DNA of 64,000 nt from CAVPCY01 sp963770765 (GTDB taxonomy: Bacteria; Actinomycetota; Coriobacteriia; Anaerosomatales; PHET01): positions 76,335-140,334 of the forward strand of contig CAVYQS010000015.1 of assembly GCA_963770765.1 (NCBI GenBank). Reading direction: 5' to 3'. Shown one piece after another: positions 52,680 through 61,199 of this stretch (its first letter is position 1; each line of letters starts with the position of its first letter). A model generated the notes under the pieces. The model made no database searches and was not told the DNA's origin. It was given only the letters and a program-made list of their open reading frames with translations. A program made the translations under genes and the position numbers.

Positions 52680-53042
52680 GTGGTTGATGTGAGGATCGCA
52701 CTAGCGGGTCTATGGGTTGCGGTGATGCTGACCTACCTGCTGGGGGACGTGATTCGCATCTTCGCGGGGGACTTCACCGCGGGGGAGCTCGGCGGAAAGA
52801 AAGCCGGCCAGGGTATGTGGTTGCTGATCGCAGTCATCATGCTGGTGCCGATCCTCATGGTCGTTCTGACGTTGCTGTTGCCTTACCCGACTGCTCGCTG
52901 GGCGAACATCGTCGTGGCGGTACTCGTCGTGGTGTTCAATCTCATCGGTCTGCCCTATCCCGGCCACTACGACAACTTCCTGATCGTCGTCAGCTTCGCC
53001 TTCTGCGCCATGATCGGCTGGCTTGCGTGGACGTGGCAGTAG
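52680..53042 (+). CDS. DUF6326-like membrane protein
   Basis: A 120-residue protein with four helices: DVRIALAGLWVAVMLTYLLGDVIRIFAGDF, MWLLIAVIMLVPILMVVLTLLLP, WANIVVAVLVVVFNLIGLP, DNFLIVVSFAFCAMIGWLAW. Fits the DUF6326 pattern. GTG 52680 follows GGAGGGGAGG, just after a lone GTTAGCT core. Confidence 0.75.
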   Translation: MVDVRIALAGLWVAVMLTYLLGDVIRIFAGDFTAGELGGKKAGQGMWLLIAVIMLVPILMVVLTLLLPYPTARWANIVVAVLVVVFNLIGLPYPGHYDNFLIVVSFAFCAMIGWLAWTWQ

Positions 53043-53062
53043 CGAAATCGCAACATGCACTC

Positions 53063-54928
53063 TCAGGGGAGATGCGACGAGAGCCGGGTCGACAGTGCGA
53101 GCCATTCGTCCTCGCGGTCGGAGATCTGTTGCTCGACACCGCGAAGCCGTGATTGGACGTCCAGGAGGGCCACGTAGTCGGAAGGGTCGGTGTGCGTCAT
53201 CTCGGCACGGATCGTGTCGGCCTTCCCGGCGAGCGTCTCGAGTTTGCGCTCCGTAGACGCGAGCTCCTTCTTGAGTGCGTACTCTTCCGCCCTCGACAGG
53301 GCCGGCTTGCTGCTCTCTTCAGGGTTGTCGCCGGACTGACTCGTCGAGCTCGCAGTCCCGCTGCGGTCCTGTGAGTCGGCAGGACTTCCGTGCCGCACAG
53401 ACTTCCCGTCCGCGAGCGCTCGGTCGAGTTCATCCAGAAGCCGCAGATACTCGTCGACACCTCCGGGGACATGGCGGATCTTCCCGTCGACGAGCGCGAA
53501 CTGATCATCGGTGACGCGTTCCATCAGGTATCGGTCATGGGTTATGAGGAGAAGCGTGCCAGGCCACGTGTCCAACAGGCTCTCCACGAGCGCGAGCATG
53601 TCGATATCGAGGTCGTTGTCCGGCTCGTCCAGGATGAGGACGTTCGGCTTGTCCAACAGGATCAGCATCAACTGGAGACGACGTTTCTGTCCGCCGGACA
53701 GGTCGGACACGCGCGCGGACAGTTGGACCGCATCGAACCCGAGGCGCTCCAGCAGCTGAGCAGGGGTCAGCTCCTTACCGTCGACCTCGTAACGCGTCTT
53801 GTATCGGGAAAGCACCTCGCGGATGCGGCAATCACCCAGCTCGTTCAACTCATCGAGATGCTGCGACAGGAGGGCGAACTTCACGGTCTTGCCGACCTTC
53901 ACATGACCCGAAGTAGGTGCCAGCGAGCCCTGGATCAGGTTGAGCAACGTCGTCTTGCCGGAACCGTTCTCGCCGAGGATGCCGAACCGGTCCCCCGGAC
54001 CGATGAGCCACGTCACGTCGTCGATCACCGTGCTGTCGCCGTAGCGCTTGGTCACGCCGATGAGGTCGACGACCTGCTTGCCCAAGCGGGAGACCGCCGT
54101 TCTCCTGAGCTCGAGCGAGTTGCGCACCGGCGGCTCCTCGGCGATGAGCGCACGCGCCGCTTCGATGTGGAACTTCGGTTTGGTCGACCGGGCGCGAGCG
54201 CCGCGGGAGAGCCATGCGAGTTCCTTGCGCATGAGGTTCCTGCGCTTCTGCTCGGCGGTCTGGGCGGCTTCCGCGCGTTCGACTCGTTGGAGCACGTAGG
54301 CCGAGTATCCACCCTCGAACTGATCCACCTGGCCGTCGTGCACCTCCCACGTGCCGAGGCAGACTTCATCGAGAAGCCAGCGGTCGTGAGTGACGACCAA
54401 GAGCGCACCCGATCTCTTGGGCCACCGGCTCTTGAGGTGGTCGGCCAGCCATGCGATACCGTGCACGTCGAGATGGTTGGTGGGCTCGTCGAGCAGCAAG
54501 ACATCGAAGTCGCCGACGAGTACGCGGGCGAGATCGACGCGACGCCGCTGCCCGCCGGAAAGGTCCCGGATCCGGCCGCCCCAAGGGATATCCGCGACGA
54601 GGCCGTGAAGGATCGTGCGGATCCGCGGCTCCGATGCCCAGGTATGCACGGGCACATCCCCGACTATCGCGTGAGCGACGGTCGCCTCAGGATCGAGCGC
54701 ATCGGCCTGCGCGAGCATTCCGACGGTCGTGCCGCCGCGCATCATGATGCGGCCATCGTCAGGCTCGCAGGAACCAGCAAGCAGTGAGAGCAGCGATGAC
54801 TTGCCATCGCCGTTGCCGCCGACGATGCCGATGCGGTCGCCCTCACAGACTCCAAGCGTGACCGAGTCGAAGACCTTCTTCGTCGGGTATTCCAAGCGAA
54901 CGTTCTCGCATCCAAGCAGATACGCCAC
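53063..54928 (-). CDS. ABC-F family ATP-binding protein (Uup-like)
   Basis: A 621-residue protein with two ABC domains and no membrane part. First: GIVGGNGDGKSSLLSLLAG, LSGGQRRRVDLARVL, LLLDEPTNHLDVHG. Second: GILGENGSGKTTLLNLIQG, LSGGQKRRLQLMLIL, LILDEPDNDLDIDM. The inter-domain linker (QKRRNLMRKELAWLSRGARARSTKPKFHIEAA) and the C-terminal coiled coil (EYALKKELASTERKLETLAGKADTIRAEM) are typical of Uup/EttA-type ribosome or DNA-associated ABC-F proteins. GTG 54928 chosen; no strong SD. Antibiotic-protection role possible but unproven. Confidence 0.92.
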   Translation of the reverse strand: MAYLLGCENVRLEYPTKKVFDSVTLGVCEGDRIGIVGGNGDGKSSLLSLLAGSCEPDDGRIMMRGGTTVGMLAQADALDPEATVAHAIVGDVPVHTWASEPRIRTILHGLVADIPWGGRIRDLSGGQRRRVDLARVLVGDFDVLLLDEPTNHLDVHGIAWLADHLKSRWPKRSGALLVVTHDRWLLDEVCLGTWEVHDGQVDQFEGGYSAYVLQRVERAEAAQTAEQKRRNLMRKELAWLSRGARARSTKPKFHIEAARALIAEEPPVRNSLELRRTAVSRLGKQVVDLIGVTKRYGDSTVIDDVTWLIGPGDRFGILGENGSGKTTLLNLIQGSLAPTSGHVKVGKTVKFALLSQHLDELNELGDCRIREVLSRYKTRYEVDGKELTPAQLLERLGFDAVQLSARVSDLSGGQKRRLQLMLILLDKPNVLILDEPDNDLDIDMLALVESLLDTWPGTLLLITHDRYLMERVTDDQFALVDGKIRHVPGGVDEYLRLLDELDRALADGKSVRHGSPADSQDRSGTASSTSQSGDNPEESSKPALSRAEEYALKKELASTERKLETLAGKADTIRAEMTHTDPSDYVALLDVQSRLRGVEQQISDREDEWLALSTRLSSHLP

Positions 54929-55110
54929 TCGATCAGCCTCGATCCCCACAGAACCGGTGAGCGCGAGACGACACCGTCGCGTCGCATGAGCACACAGGAT
55001 ACCTGCACTGCTGACCTGAAGGGTGAGACTATCGAAGGGTGAGCCGTTCGCGCGTCGTATGCCGAGGCACGCCGCTGGGACGAGTCTGGGTAGAAGAAGG
55101 GGACCGAGGA

Positions 55111-55653
55111 ATGGAGGGCCGTGTGCGAATCGTCGAAGCTTCCGAGACCGATCATGCTGACGTGCTGCTGGTCGAGAGCCTGGCGTTCGCCGAGGAAGAC
55201 GTGGCGTCCCTCGTGCGCGACCTGCTCGCCGATCCAAGCGCTCGCCCCCTGCTCTCACTGCTCGCTCGCGATGGCGAGCGTCCGGTGGGACACATCATGT
55301 TCACGGCTGCGCGGTTGGAAGGGGCGTCACCGGACCTCGCCGTTTCGATCCTGGCCCCTCTGGCGGTCGTACCCGACGCCCAGCGCAAAGGTATCGGTGG
55401 ACGTTTGATCGAAGAGGGTGTCCGGCGGCTCGGTGAGTCGGGCGTAGGGCTCGTGTTCGTGCTCGGGCACCCCGATTACTATCCTCGCCACGGATTCGAG
55501 CCGGCGAGCGGCCATGGACTGGCGGCGCCGTATCCGATCGAACCGGATGCCGCATGGATGGTCCGGGCCCTGCGACCGGGGATCATCGGAAGCGTCCGCG
55601 GAACGGTTGCGTGTGCGGATGCGATGAACAAGCCGGAGTACTGGCGCGAATAG
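55111..55653 (+). CDS. GNAT-family N-acetyltransferase (YhbS-like)
   Basis: A 180-residue GNAT: VRIVEASETDHADVLLVESLAF, RPVGHIMFTAARLEGASPDLAVSILAPLAVVPDAQRKGIGGRLIEEGVRRLGESGVGLVFVLGHPDYYPRHGFEPASGHGL. The VLGHPxYYPRxGFxPA block is characteristic of the YhbS group. ATG 55111 after GGGGACCGAGG. Confidence 0.92.
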   Translation: MEGRVRIVEASETDHADVLLVESLAFAEEDVASLVRDLLADPSARPLLSLLARDGERPVGHIMFTAARLEGASPDLAVSILAPLAVVPDAQRKGIGGRLIEEGVRRLGESGVGLVFVLGHPDYYPRHGFEPASGHGLAAPYPIEPDAAWMVRALRPGIIGSVRGTVACADAMNKPEYWRE

Positions 55654-55674
55654 GAGGGGAGAATCGGAGACCTC

Positions 55675-56526
55675 GTGACAGATGGTTCGCTCCATCGCCT
55701 GACGGCCTTCTCGGACAGACCCGAGGGGGGCAACCCCGCCGGTGTATGGGTGGGGGACGCGCTTCCAGACCCCGCCACCATGCAGCGGATAGCTGCCGAG
55801 GTCGGCTACTCGGAGACCGCCTTCGTAGCCCCGGCCGGCGGGAGGGACCGGACTGTCCGCTACTTCAGTCCTGAGGCGGAGGTCACGTTCTGCGGCCACG
55901 CCACCATCGCGGCCGGTGTTGTCCTCGGGGAGGCCGGCGGAGACGGGACCTATCGCCTGGCGACACCTGTTGGCGAGGTGCCGGTCACGGTGCGGATGCG
56001 GGAAGGGATTCGCGAGGCATCGCTGACCTCGGTCGAGCCGGAGCACGCACGTGCGACAGATGAGCTGGTCGGCGATGCTCTCGATGCGCTTGGCTGGGAG
56101 CCTCAGGACCTGGATCGTTCCATCCCGCCTGCGCGCGTGTATGCCGGAGCTTGGCATCTGGTTCTGGCAACCGCCCGGGCGAGCCGGTTGCGCACTCTGG
56201 AGTACGACTTCGAAACGCTCAAGGCCCTGATGCGTCGCGACGGTCTGACGACGCTGCAACTCGTGTGGCGGGAGCGTCCTGACGTCTTTCACTCGAGGAA
56301 TCCGTTCCCCGTGGGCGGTGTCGTGGAGGATCCGGCCACGGGCGCTGCAGCGGCGGCGTTCGGCGGGTACCTGCGTGATGCGGGGCTCGTCTCGGCACCG
56401 ATCACCGTACTCATCCGCCAAGGTGAGGCGATGGGACGGCCCAGCCGACTCACCGTCGGGATTCCGGCTTCTGGCGGCATCGTCGTGACGGGGGCGGCCG
56501 TGCGACTGCCACAGACAGAGGAGTGA
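55675..56526 (+). CDS. PhzF-family isomerase
   Basis: A 283-residue PhzF protein: HRLTAFSDRPEGGNPAGVWVGDALPDPATMQRIAAEVGYSETAFV, VRYFSPEAEVTFCGHATIAAGVVLGE, GGVVEDPATGAAAAAFGGYLRDAGL. Catalytic Glu in GYSETAF. It differs clearly from the cassette 4 PhzF. GTG start follows GGAGGGGAG. Substrate unknown. Confidence 0.92.
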   Translation: MTDGSLHRLTAFSDRPEGGNPAGVWVGDALPDPATMQRIAAEVGYSETAFVAPAGGRDRTVRYFSPEAEVTFCGHATIAAGVVLGEAGGDGTYRLATPVGEVPVTVRMREGIREASLTSVEPEHARATDELVGDALDALGWEPQDLDRSIPPARVYAGAWHLVLATARASRLRTLEYDFETLKALMRRDGLTTLQLVWRERPDVFHSRNPFPVGGVVEDPATGAAAAAFGGYLRDAGLVSAPITVLIRQGEAMGRPSRLTVGIPASGGIVVTGAAVRLPQTEE

Positions 56527-56557
56527 TCTCATCGTTCTCGGTCCCGGATCGTTCGCG

Positions 56558-57007
56558 ATGCGCGTGTTGGGCCCCGACGACGTCGAGTCGATGAGGGCCC
56601 TGCTCGGCGTCTTCGGCGACGCTTTTGAAGACGTCAGGCACTACTGCAGCGCGCAGCCCACGGTGGGCTATCTTCAGCGGCTGCTGGGAAGCGACTACTT
56701 CATCGCGCTGGTCGGCCTGGTGGGTGACGAAGTCGTGGGCGGCATCGCCGCCTACGAACTCAAGAAGTTCGAGCAGGAGCGCAGCGAGATCTACATCTAC
56801 GACCTCGCGGTGGCCTCAGCGTACCGCCGGCAAGGCATCGCAACGGCGATGATCGATGAGCTGAGGCGGATCGCCGTCGAGCGTGGTGCGTACGTGATCT
56901 TCGTCCAGGCCGACCTTGGCGATGAACCGGCGATCGCGCTCTACACGAAGAAGGGGGTGCGGGAGGATGTCCTGCACTTCGATATCACCCCAGGGTGCGA
57001 GTCCTGA
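56558..57007 (+). CDS. AAC(3)-I family aminoglycoside 3-N-acetyltransferase
   Basis: A 149-residue GNAT close to AacC1/AAC(3)-Ia: LGPDDVESMRALLGVFGDAFEDVRHYCSAQPTVGYLQRLLGSDYFIALVGLVGDEVVGGIAAYELKKFEQERSEIYIYDLAVASAYRRQGIATAMIDELRRIAVERGAYVIFVQADLGDEPAIALYTKKGVREDVLHFDI. The AAYxLxKFEQxRSEIYIYDLAV, RRQGIATAxI and GAYVIxVQADxGDxPAxALYTKxGxREDVxHFDI blocks are shared. It would acetylate gentamicin-type drugs; activity untested. ATG 56558. Confidence 0.9.
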   Translation: MRVLGPDDVESMRALLGVFGDAFEDVRHYCSAQPTVGYLQRLLGSDYFIALVGLVGDEVVGGIAAYELKKFEQERSEIYIYDLAVASAYRRQGIATAMIDELRRIAVERGAYVIFVQADLGDEPAIALYTKKGVREDVLHFDITPGCES

Positions 57008-57164
57008 TGTGCGCTGGTCGAGCTTCGACGGCCGATGAGTCGCGGTATGGTCTCAGATCGACAGGAGAACCGCGGGCTCGCGCGGGGAAGTATCACTTCG
57101 AAGGGCGGCGCAGCCGGTGCACGGTACCGGCGCGCTCAGGCTTGGAGCAGATGGAGGCATCGAG

Positions 57165-57386
57165 GTGAGTGCACGCAGCGGGTTGTTCGACGCCGCGATA
57201 GTCGCGCTCGGGTTCCTCTTGGTGCTCTCGGGTGTGTGGGCGATGGTCGCCTCCCGGACGTACGTGAGCATCTCCCGTTCGGGTCAGACGCCACCGGCCT
57301 GGCTCTCGGTCAAGACCGCACTCGCTCCGATGGCCGTGGTCGGCGTCATCTTGGTCGTGTGTGCCGTCGTTGTCGGTCTGTCCTAA
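57165..57386 (+). CDS. Small membrane protein
   Basis: A 73-residue protein with two helices (FDAAIVALGFLLVLSGVWAMVAS; SVKTALAPMAVVGVILVVCAVVVGLS) from GTG 57165, or 89 residues from ATG 57117. The first 150 bases after the AAC gene hold no other gene. Unknown. Confidence 0.6.
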   Translation: MSARSGLFDAAIVALGFLLVLSGVWAMVASRTYVSISRSGQTPPAWLSVKTALAPMAVVGVILVVCAVVVGLS

Positions 57387-57411
57387 CACAACGCTCGGCA
57401 CAGGGGGCCCG

Positions 57412-58362
57412 ATGAAAGCGATCGTCCAGAACGGTTACGGCTCACCGGACGTCCTTGAACTCAGGGAGATCGCGGCGCCGGCAGTCGGCGATGACGACGT
57501 GCTGGTGCGCGTTGTCGCCGCCTCCGTCCATGCGGGCGACTACTACACCATGCAGGGCGTGCCCTACCTCGCGCGCTTCGTGGCGGGCTGGCCCACGCCC
57601 AGGGACTACGTAGTGGGATACGATCTGGCGGGGCAGGTGGAGGCGGTCGGGAGGAACGTGACGCGCCTTCAGCCCGGCGATGAGGTCTTCGCAGGATGCG
57701 GTAGGACGTGCGCGGAGTACGCATCTGCCGCGCACGAGCAGTTCGTGCTCAAGCCAGGCAACCTCACGTTCGAGCAGGCCGCAACGGTTCCCACCTCCGC
57801 ACTCGCGGCTCTCCAGGGGCTCCGGGACGCGGGCAAGGTCCAGCCGGGGCAGAAGGTCCTGATCAACGGTGCGTCGGGAGGGGTGGGAACCTTCGCCGTT
57901 CAGATCGCCAAGGCCATGGGAGCGGAGGTCACCGGTGTCTGTGGCACGAGCAACGTCGACATGGTGCGCTCGATCGGCGCGGACCACGTGGTCGACTACA
58001 CGCGCGAGGACTTCACGCGCGGTGGAGAACGCTACGACCTCATCCTCGACAACGTGGCGAACCGCGCATTCTCGGAGTGTAAGCGCGTTCTGAAGCCAAC
58101 GGGGGTCATCGTGCCCAACAGCGGCAATGCCGGCGTGGGATGGCTTCTCAAGGCGTTCGTACGATCAGTCTACGAGCGTCAGCAGGGTCGCCCGTTCCTC
58201 TCCATGCCGACGACGGCGGACCTCATCGTGCTCAAAGAACTCGCAGAGGCCGGCACGTTGACCCCGGTCATCGACAGGACGTACCGGTTGAGCGAGACAC
58301 CCGAGGCCCTCGGATACATCGCGCAGGGTCATACTCACGGCAAGGTCGTCATCAGGGTATGA
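57412..58362 (+). CDS. NAD(P)-dependent MDR oxidoreductase (quinone reductase-like)
   Basis: A 316-residue zinc-free MDR enzyme: MKAIVQNGYGSPDVLELREIAAPAVGDDDVLVRVVAASVHAGDYY, VVGYDLAGQVEAVGRNVTRLQPGDEVF, LINGASGGVGTFAVQIAKAMGAEVTGVCGTSNVDMVRSIGADHVVDYT, and C-terminal HTHGKVVIRV. The cofactor loop GASGGVGTFAVQIAK is clear. Probably reduces quinones or enones. ATG 57412. Confidence 0.93.
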   Translation: MKAIVQNGYGSPDVLELREIAAPAVGDDDVLVRVVAASVHAGDYYTMQGVPYLARFVAGWPTPRDYVVGYDLAGQVEAVGRNVTRLQPGDEVFAGCGRTCAEYASAAHEQFVLKPGNLTFEQAATVPTSALAALQGLRDAGKVQPGQKVLINGASGGVGTFAVQIAKAMGAEVTGVCGTSNVDMVRSIGADHVVDYTREDFTRGGERYDLILDNVANRAFSECKRVLKPTGVIVPNSGNAGVGWLLKAFVRSVYERQQGRPFLSMPTTADLIVLKELAEAGTLTPVIDRTYRLSETPEALGYIAQGHTHGKVVIRV

Positions 58363-58426
58363 GCGGCGCGCCATGTCGAGAAGTGCACGGACTGTGGCGA
58401 GCTTCGGGAAGGCGGGGTTTGGCTCG

Positions 58427-58849
58427 ATGAGCAAGAGAATGGCGCTTCTGATCGTCTCGGTGTGGCTGGCGCTCTACGCGGGGCAGGTGCTTATCCGCGC
58501 CGTGCTCGACTTCATCGGCGCCTCGGTCGTGGGCAGCGCGTGGGTCTTGGTGCTGTGGTCCGGTGCACTCGCCGTCGCCGCCGCGTGGCTCATCGGTCTG
58601 TGGCGCGGCCTTGCAGGTCGCCGACTGGCCCTGACAGCGGTGGTCTCTGCGCTCAGCGTGCTCGCGGCATCTCGGCTGACGGGGCCCGTGGTCGTCGCGA
58701 TCCTACCCATGTCGAACTCCCGGATCGTGGGTGAGTTCGCGAGTGCTCTGTTCTACCTCCTGTATGCGCTGGGGATCGCAGGCGTGTCGTGGCTGATCGC
58801 GGGCGCGCTGATCGGGTTCGACGTACATCGAGCGAGGGTCGTTCGTTGA
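58427..58849 (+). CDS. Membrane protein, unknown
   Basis: A 140-residue protein with four helices (ALLIVSVWLALYAGQVLIRAVLDF; AWVLVLWSGALAVAAAWLIGLWRG; LALTAVVSALSVLAASRLTGPVVVAILP; FASALFYLLYALGIAGVSWLIAGALIGFDV). Its stop overlaps the TTG of the methyltransferase that follows, so they are coupled. Confidence 0.7.
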   Translation: MSKRMALLIVSVWLALYAGQVLIRAVLDFIGASVVGSAWVLVLWSGALAVAAAWLIGLWRGLAGRRLALTAVVSALSVLAASRLTGPVVVAILPMSNSRIVGEFASALFYLLYALGIAGVSWLIAGALIGFDVHRARVVR

Positions 58850-59661
58850 GTCTCCCACGGCACGACTACAACGCCTATGAGTCCGCTGAGCTCGCTGAGC
58901 TCTACGACGCGGTCTATGCGGACTGCGACGACATCGCCTTCTGGCAAGCGGTCACGCCGGCTGCATCCGACGGTCCGTTGCTGGAACTCGGTTGCGGCAC
59001 GGGGCGCGTGTTGCTTCCCCTCGCTCGCGCCGGACATGAGGTCACGGGTATCGACCTCGCTCCGCACATGCTCGAACGCTGCCGAGCGAAGCTCGAGGGT
59101 GAGTCCGGCGAGGTTCGCGACCGGGTGACGCTTCGTGAGGCGGACATGGCGGCGTTCGATCTCGGTGGCCGGTTTGCGCAGGTCTACTGCGCCTTCGGCA
59201 CCTTCCATCACCTTCGCACCGTGGAGCAGCAGCTCTCATGTCTCGAACGGTGCAGAGACCACCTGATGCCGGGCGGTACGCTCGTGCTCGACCTCATCAA
59301 TCCCGACCCGGCTCCGGCTGCATCGGGCGACGCTGAGGCGGCGGTCGGCGGCGGTCTCGAGAGCGGAATGGTCGAGGTGGGCGGTGGGCGGCGGATCCGC
59401 AGCTGGGTCACCGTGCTGGAGTGCCACCGCGCACTGCAGTGCAACGACTGCGAGGTGACCTATGAGACCATCGAGTCCGACGGCACCATTCGGCGTCTTA
59501 CCGAGACCTTCCCGTTCCGTTTCGTGTTCCGCTACGAACTCGTGCACCTTCTCGCTCGTTGTGGGTTCCGTGTCATGGCCATGTACGGCGACTACGACCG
59601 CTCGGCGTACTCTGATGAATCGCTTGGGATGATCGTCGTCGCCATGGCCGCGGACGGCTGA
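58846..59661 (+). CDS. Class I SAM-dependent methyltransferase
   Basis: A 271-residue methyltransferase: YESAELAELYDAVYADCDDIAFWQA, PLLELGCGTGRVLLPLARAGHEVTGIDLAPHMLERCRAKL (motif I), ADMAAFDLGGRFAQVYCAFGTFHHLRTVEQQLSCLERCRDHLMPGGTLVLDLINPD, and a C-terminal beta part (FPFRFVFRYELVHLLARCGFRVMAMYGDYD). TTG 58846 overlaps the previous stop. Small-molecule substrate likely. Confidence 0.92.
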   Translation: MSLPRHDYNAYESAELAELYDAVYADCDDIAFWQAVTPAASDGPLLELGCGTGRVLLPLARAGHEVTGIDLAPHMLERCRAKLEGESGEVRDRVTLREADMAAFDLGGRFAQVYCAFGTFHHLRTVEQQLSCLERCRDHLMPGGTLVLDLINPDPAPAASGDAEAAVGGGLESGMVEVGGGRRIRSWVTVLECHRALQCNDCEVTYETIESDGTIRRLTETFPFRFVFRYELVHLLARCGFRVMAMYGDYDRSAYSDESLGMIVVAMAADG

Positions 59662-59716
59662 TCCGACCGTTCGCGGCACGATGCGACAGAGCGCGGACAG
59701 GAGACAGGAGAGCACC

Positions 59717-60562
59717 ATGCGTCATGAAGAGGGTCGCTTCTTGGGACAGGGCGGGCTCAGGCTCTACCGCCAGAGCTGGCGTCCGGATTCGGATCCTCGT
59801 GCCGTTGTGGTCCTGGTTCACGGGGTCGGCGAGCACAGCGGACGCTACATGAACATCGTCGGTCCGCTCGTGGAGGGCGGCTACGCGCTGTTCAGCTACG
59901 ACCAGCGAGGGCACGGCGCCTCAGAGGGTCGGCGCGTCCACATCGACCGGTGGTCCGAGTACCGGGACGATCTCGGCACCTACGTCGAGATGGTTTCCAC
60001 GCAGGCTCCCGAACGACCGGTCGTGCTCTACGGCCACAGCATGGGCTCGCTGGTCGTTCTCGACTACCTGCTGTCGGGTTCGCAACGTCCCACAGGGGCG
60101 ATCATCAGCGGTGTCGCGCTTCAGCCCGCAGGGGTCGGCAGTCCCGCCACGATCGCGGTGGCCCGGGCCCTGACCAGGATCACGCCACGCCTTTCCGTGG
60201 ATCTGGGAATCGACGCCGGCGCGCTCACCCGCGACCCGAAAGCGCTGGAGGCGTACCGTGAGGATCCGATGGTCACGGGTCGGGCGACCGTGAGATGGGG
60301 TACCGAGAGCCTCGACACGGTGAATCGCGTGAGGGAAGGTATGGACCGCATCGAGACCCCGCTGCTCGTGCTGCACGGGGAGTCCGACCCGCTCAACCTG
60401 GTTCGAGGTGCTCGGGAGCTCTTCGATGCACTGCCGGGCGACGACAAGACACTGCGGACATACCCCGGCGTCCATCACGAGCCGCACAACGATCTCGGCC
60501 ACGAGCAGGTCGCGACCGACGTCGAGGAATGGCTTGCCCACTTGTGCGGTGCGACGCTCTGA
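59717..60562 (+). CDS. Monoacylglycerol lipase-like alpha/beta hydrolase
   Basis: A 281-residue hydrolase: LYRQSWRPDSDPRAVVVLVHGVGEHSGRYMNIVGPLVEGGYALFSYDQRGHGASEG (HG oxyanion and DQRGHG), VVLYGHSMGSLVVLDYL with nucleophile GHSMG, LVLHGESDPLNL (Asp) and YPGVHHEPHND (His). It fits the monoacylglycerol lipase group. ATG 59717 after GACAGGAGA. Confidence 0.93.
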   Translation: MRHEEGRFLGQGGLRLYRQSWRPDSDPRAVVVLVHGVGEHSGRYMNIVGPLVEGGYALFSYDQRGHGASEGRRVHIDRWSEYRDDLGTYVEMVSTQAPERPVVLYGHSMGSLVVLDYLLSGSQRPTGAIISGVALQPAGVGSPATIAVARALTRITPRLSVDLGIDAGALTRDPKALEAYREDPMVTGRATVRWGTESLDTVNRVREGMDRIETPLLVLHGESDPLNLVRGARELFDALPGDDKTLRTYPGVHHEPHNDLGHEQVATDVEEWLAHLCGATL

Positions 60563-60587
60563 CAGGTCGAGGGATTCGGGGTCGCAG

Positions 60588-60800
60588 ATGTCTGAGTACA
60601 CCACCGAGGAGGCGCTGGCGTTCATCGAGGCCATGCGTCGCGCCATCGAGGGCAGAGTCGGTTTCAAGTGGCACGTGGAGCGGCTGTCGCGACTGGCCGA
60701 CTTCGTCGAATCCCTCGCTGCCGAGAACGAGGCGCTGCGGCGGGGCGATCACGGTCACGAGGGCGCCTCGTCGGAGCCAAGAGACCTCGATACTCCATAG
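60588..60800 (+). CDS. Small helical hypothetical protein
   Basis: A 70-residue protein: YTTEEALAFIEAMRRAIEGRVGFKWHVERLSRLADFVESLAAENEALRRG, mostly one or two helices with a coiled-coil end. ATG 60588, 25 bases after the lipase gene. Unknown. Confidence 0.65.
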   Translation: MSEYTTEEALAFIEAMRRAIEGRVGFKWHVERLSRLADFVESLAAENEALRRGDHGHEGASSEPRDLDTP

Positions 60801-60815
60801 ACAGGTGGGTGTGAG

Positions 60816-61199
60816 ATGGCCAAGGAAGAGACCGCGCGATCGATCGACGAGTACATCGCAGGATTCCCGCCGGAGACCCAGCGGGTGCTCGAGGAGCTGA
60901 GAGGGCTGGTCAAGGAGGTCGCACCCGATGCGACCGAGACGATCAGCTACGCGATGCCAACCTTCGATCTGAACGGGCATCATCTGGTGCACTTCGCAGC
61001 ATGGACACACCATGTCGGGTGGTATCCCGTACCGAGTGGGTCTGTGGTGTGGGCCGAGGAACTCCAGCCGTACGAGACGTCGAAGGGCACCGTGAGATTC
61101 CCGCTCGACCAACCGATGCCCGTCGGTCTGATACGGCGTCTTGTCGAGTACCGAGTCGAGCAGGTCGTCGGTGAGAGCCGAGAACAGCGAAGTGGGTAG
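60816..61199 (+). CDS. DUF1801/YdhG-family protein
   Basis: A 127-residue protein: SIDEYIAGFPPETQRVLEELRGLVKEVAPDATETISYAMPTFDLNGHHLVHFAAWTHHVGWYPVPSGSVVWAEELQPYETSKGTVRFPLDQPMPVGLIRRLVEYRVEQV. Clear DUF1801 (frataxin-like fold, sometimes called iron chaperone). The third DUF1801 protein in the window. ATG 60816; overlaps the next gene by 29 bases. Confidence 0.92.
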   Translation: MAKEETARSIDEYIAGFPPETQRVLEELRGLVKEVAPDATETISYAMPTFDLNGHHLVHFAAWTHHVGWYPVPSGSVVWAEELQPYETSKGTVRFPLDQPMPVGLIRRLVEYRVEQVVGESREQRSG

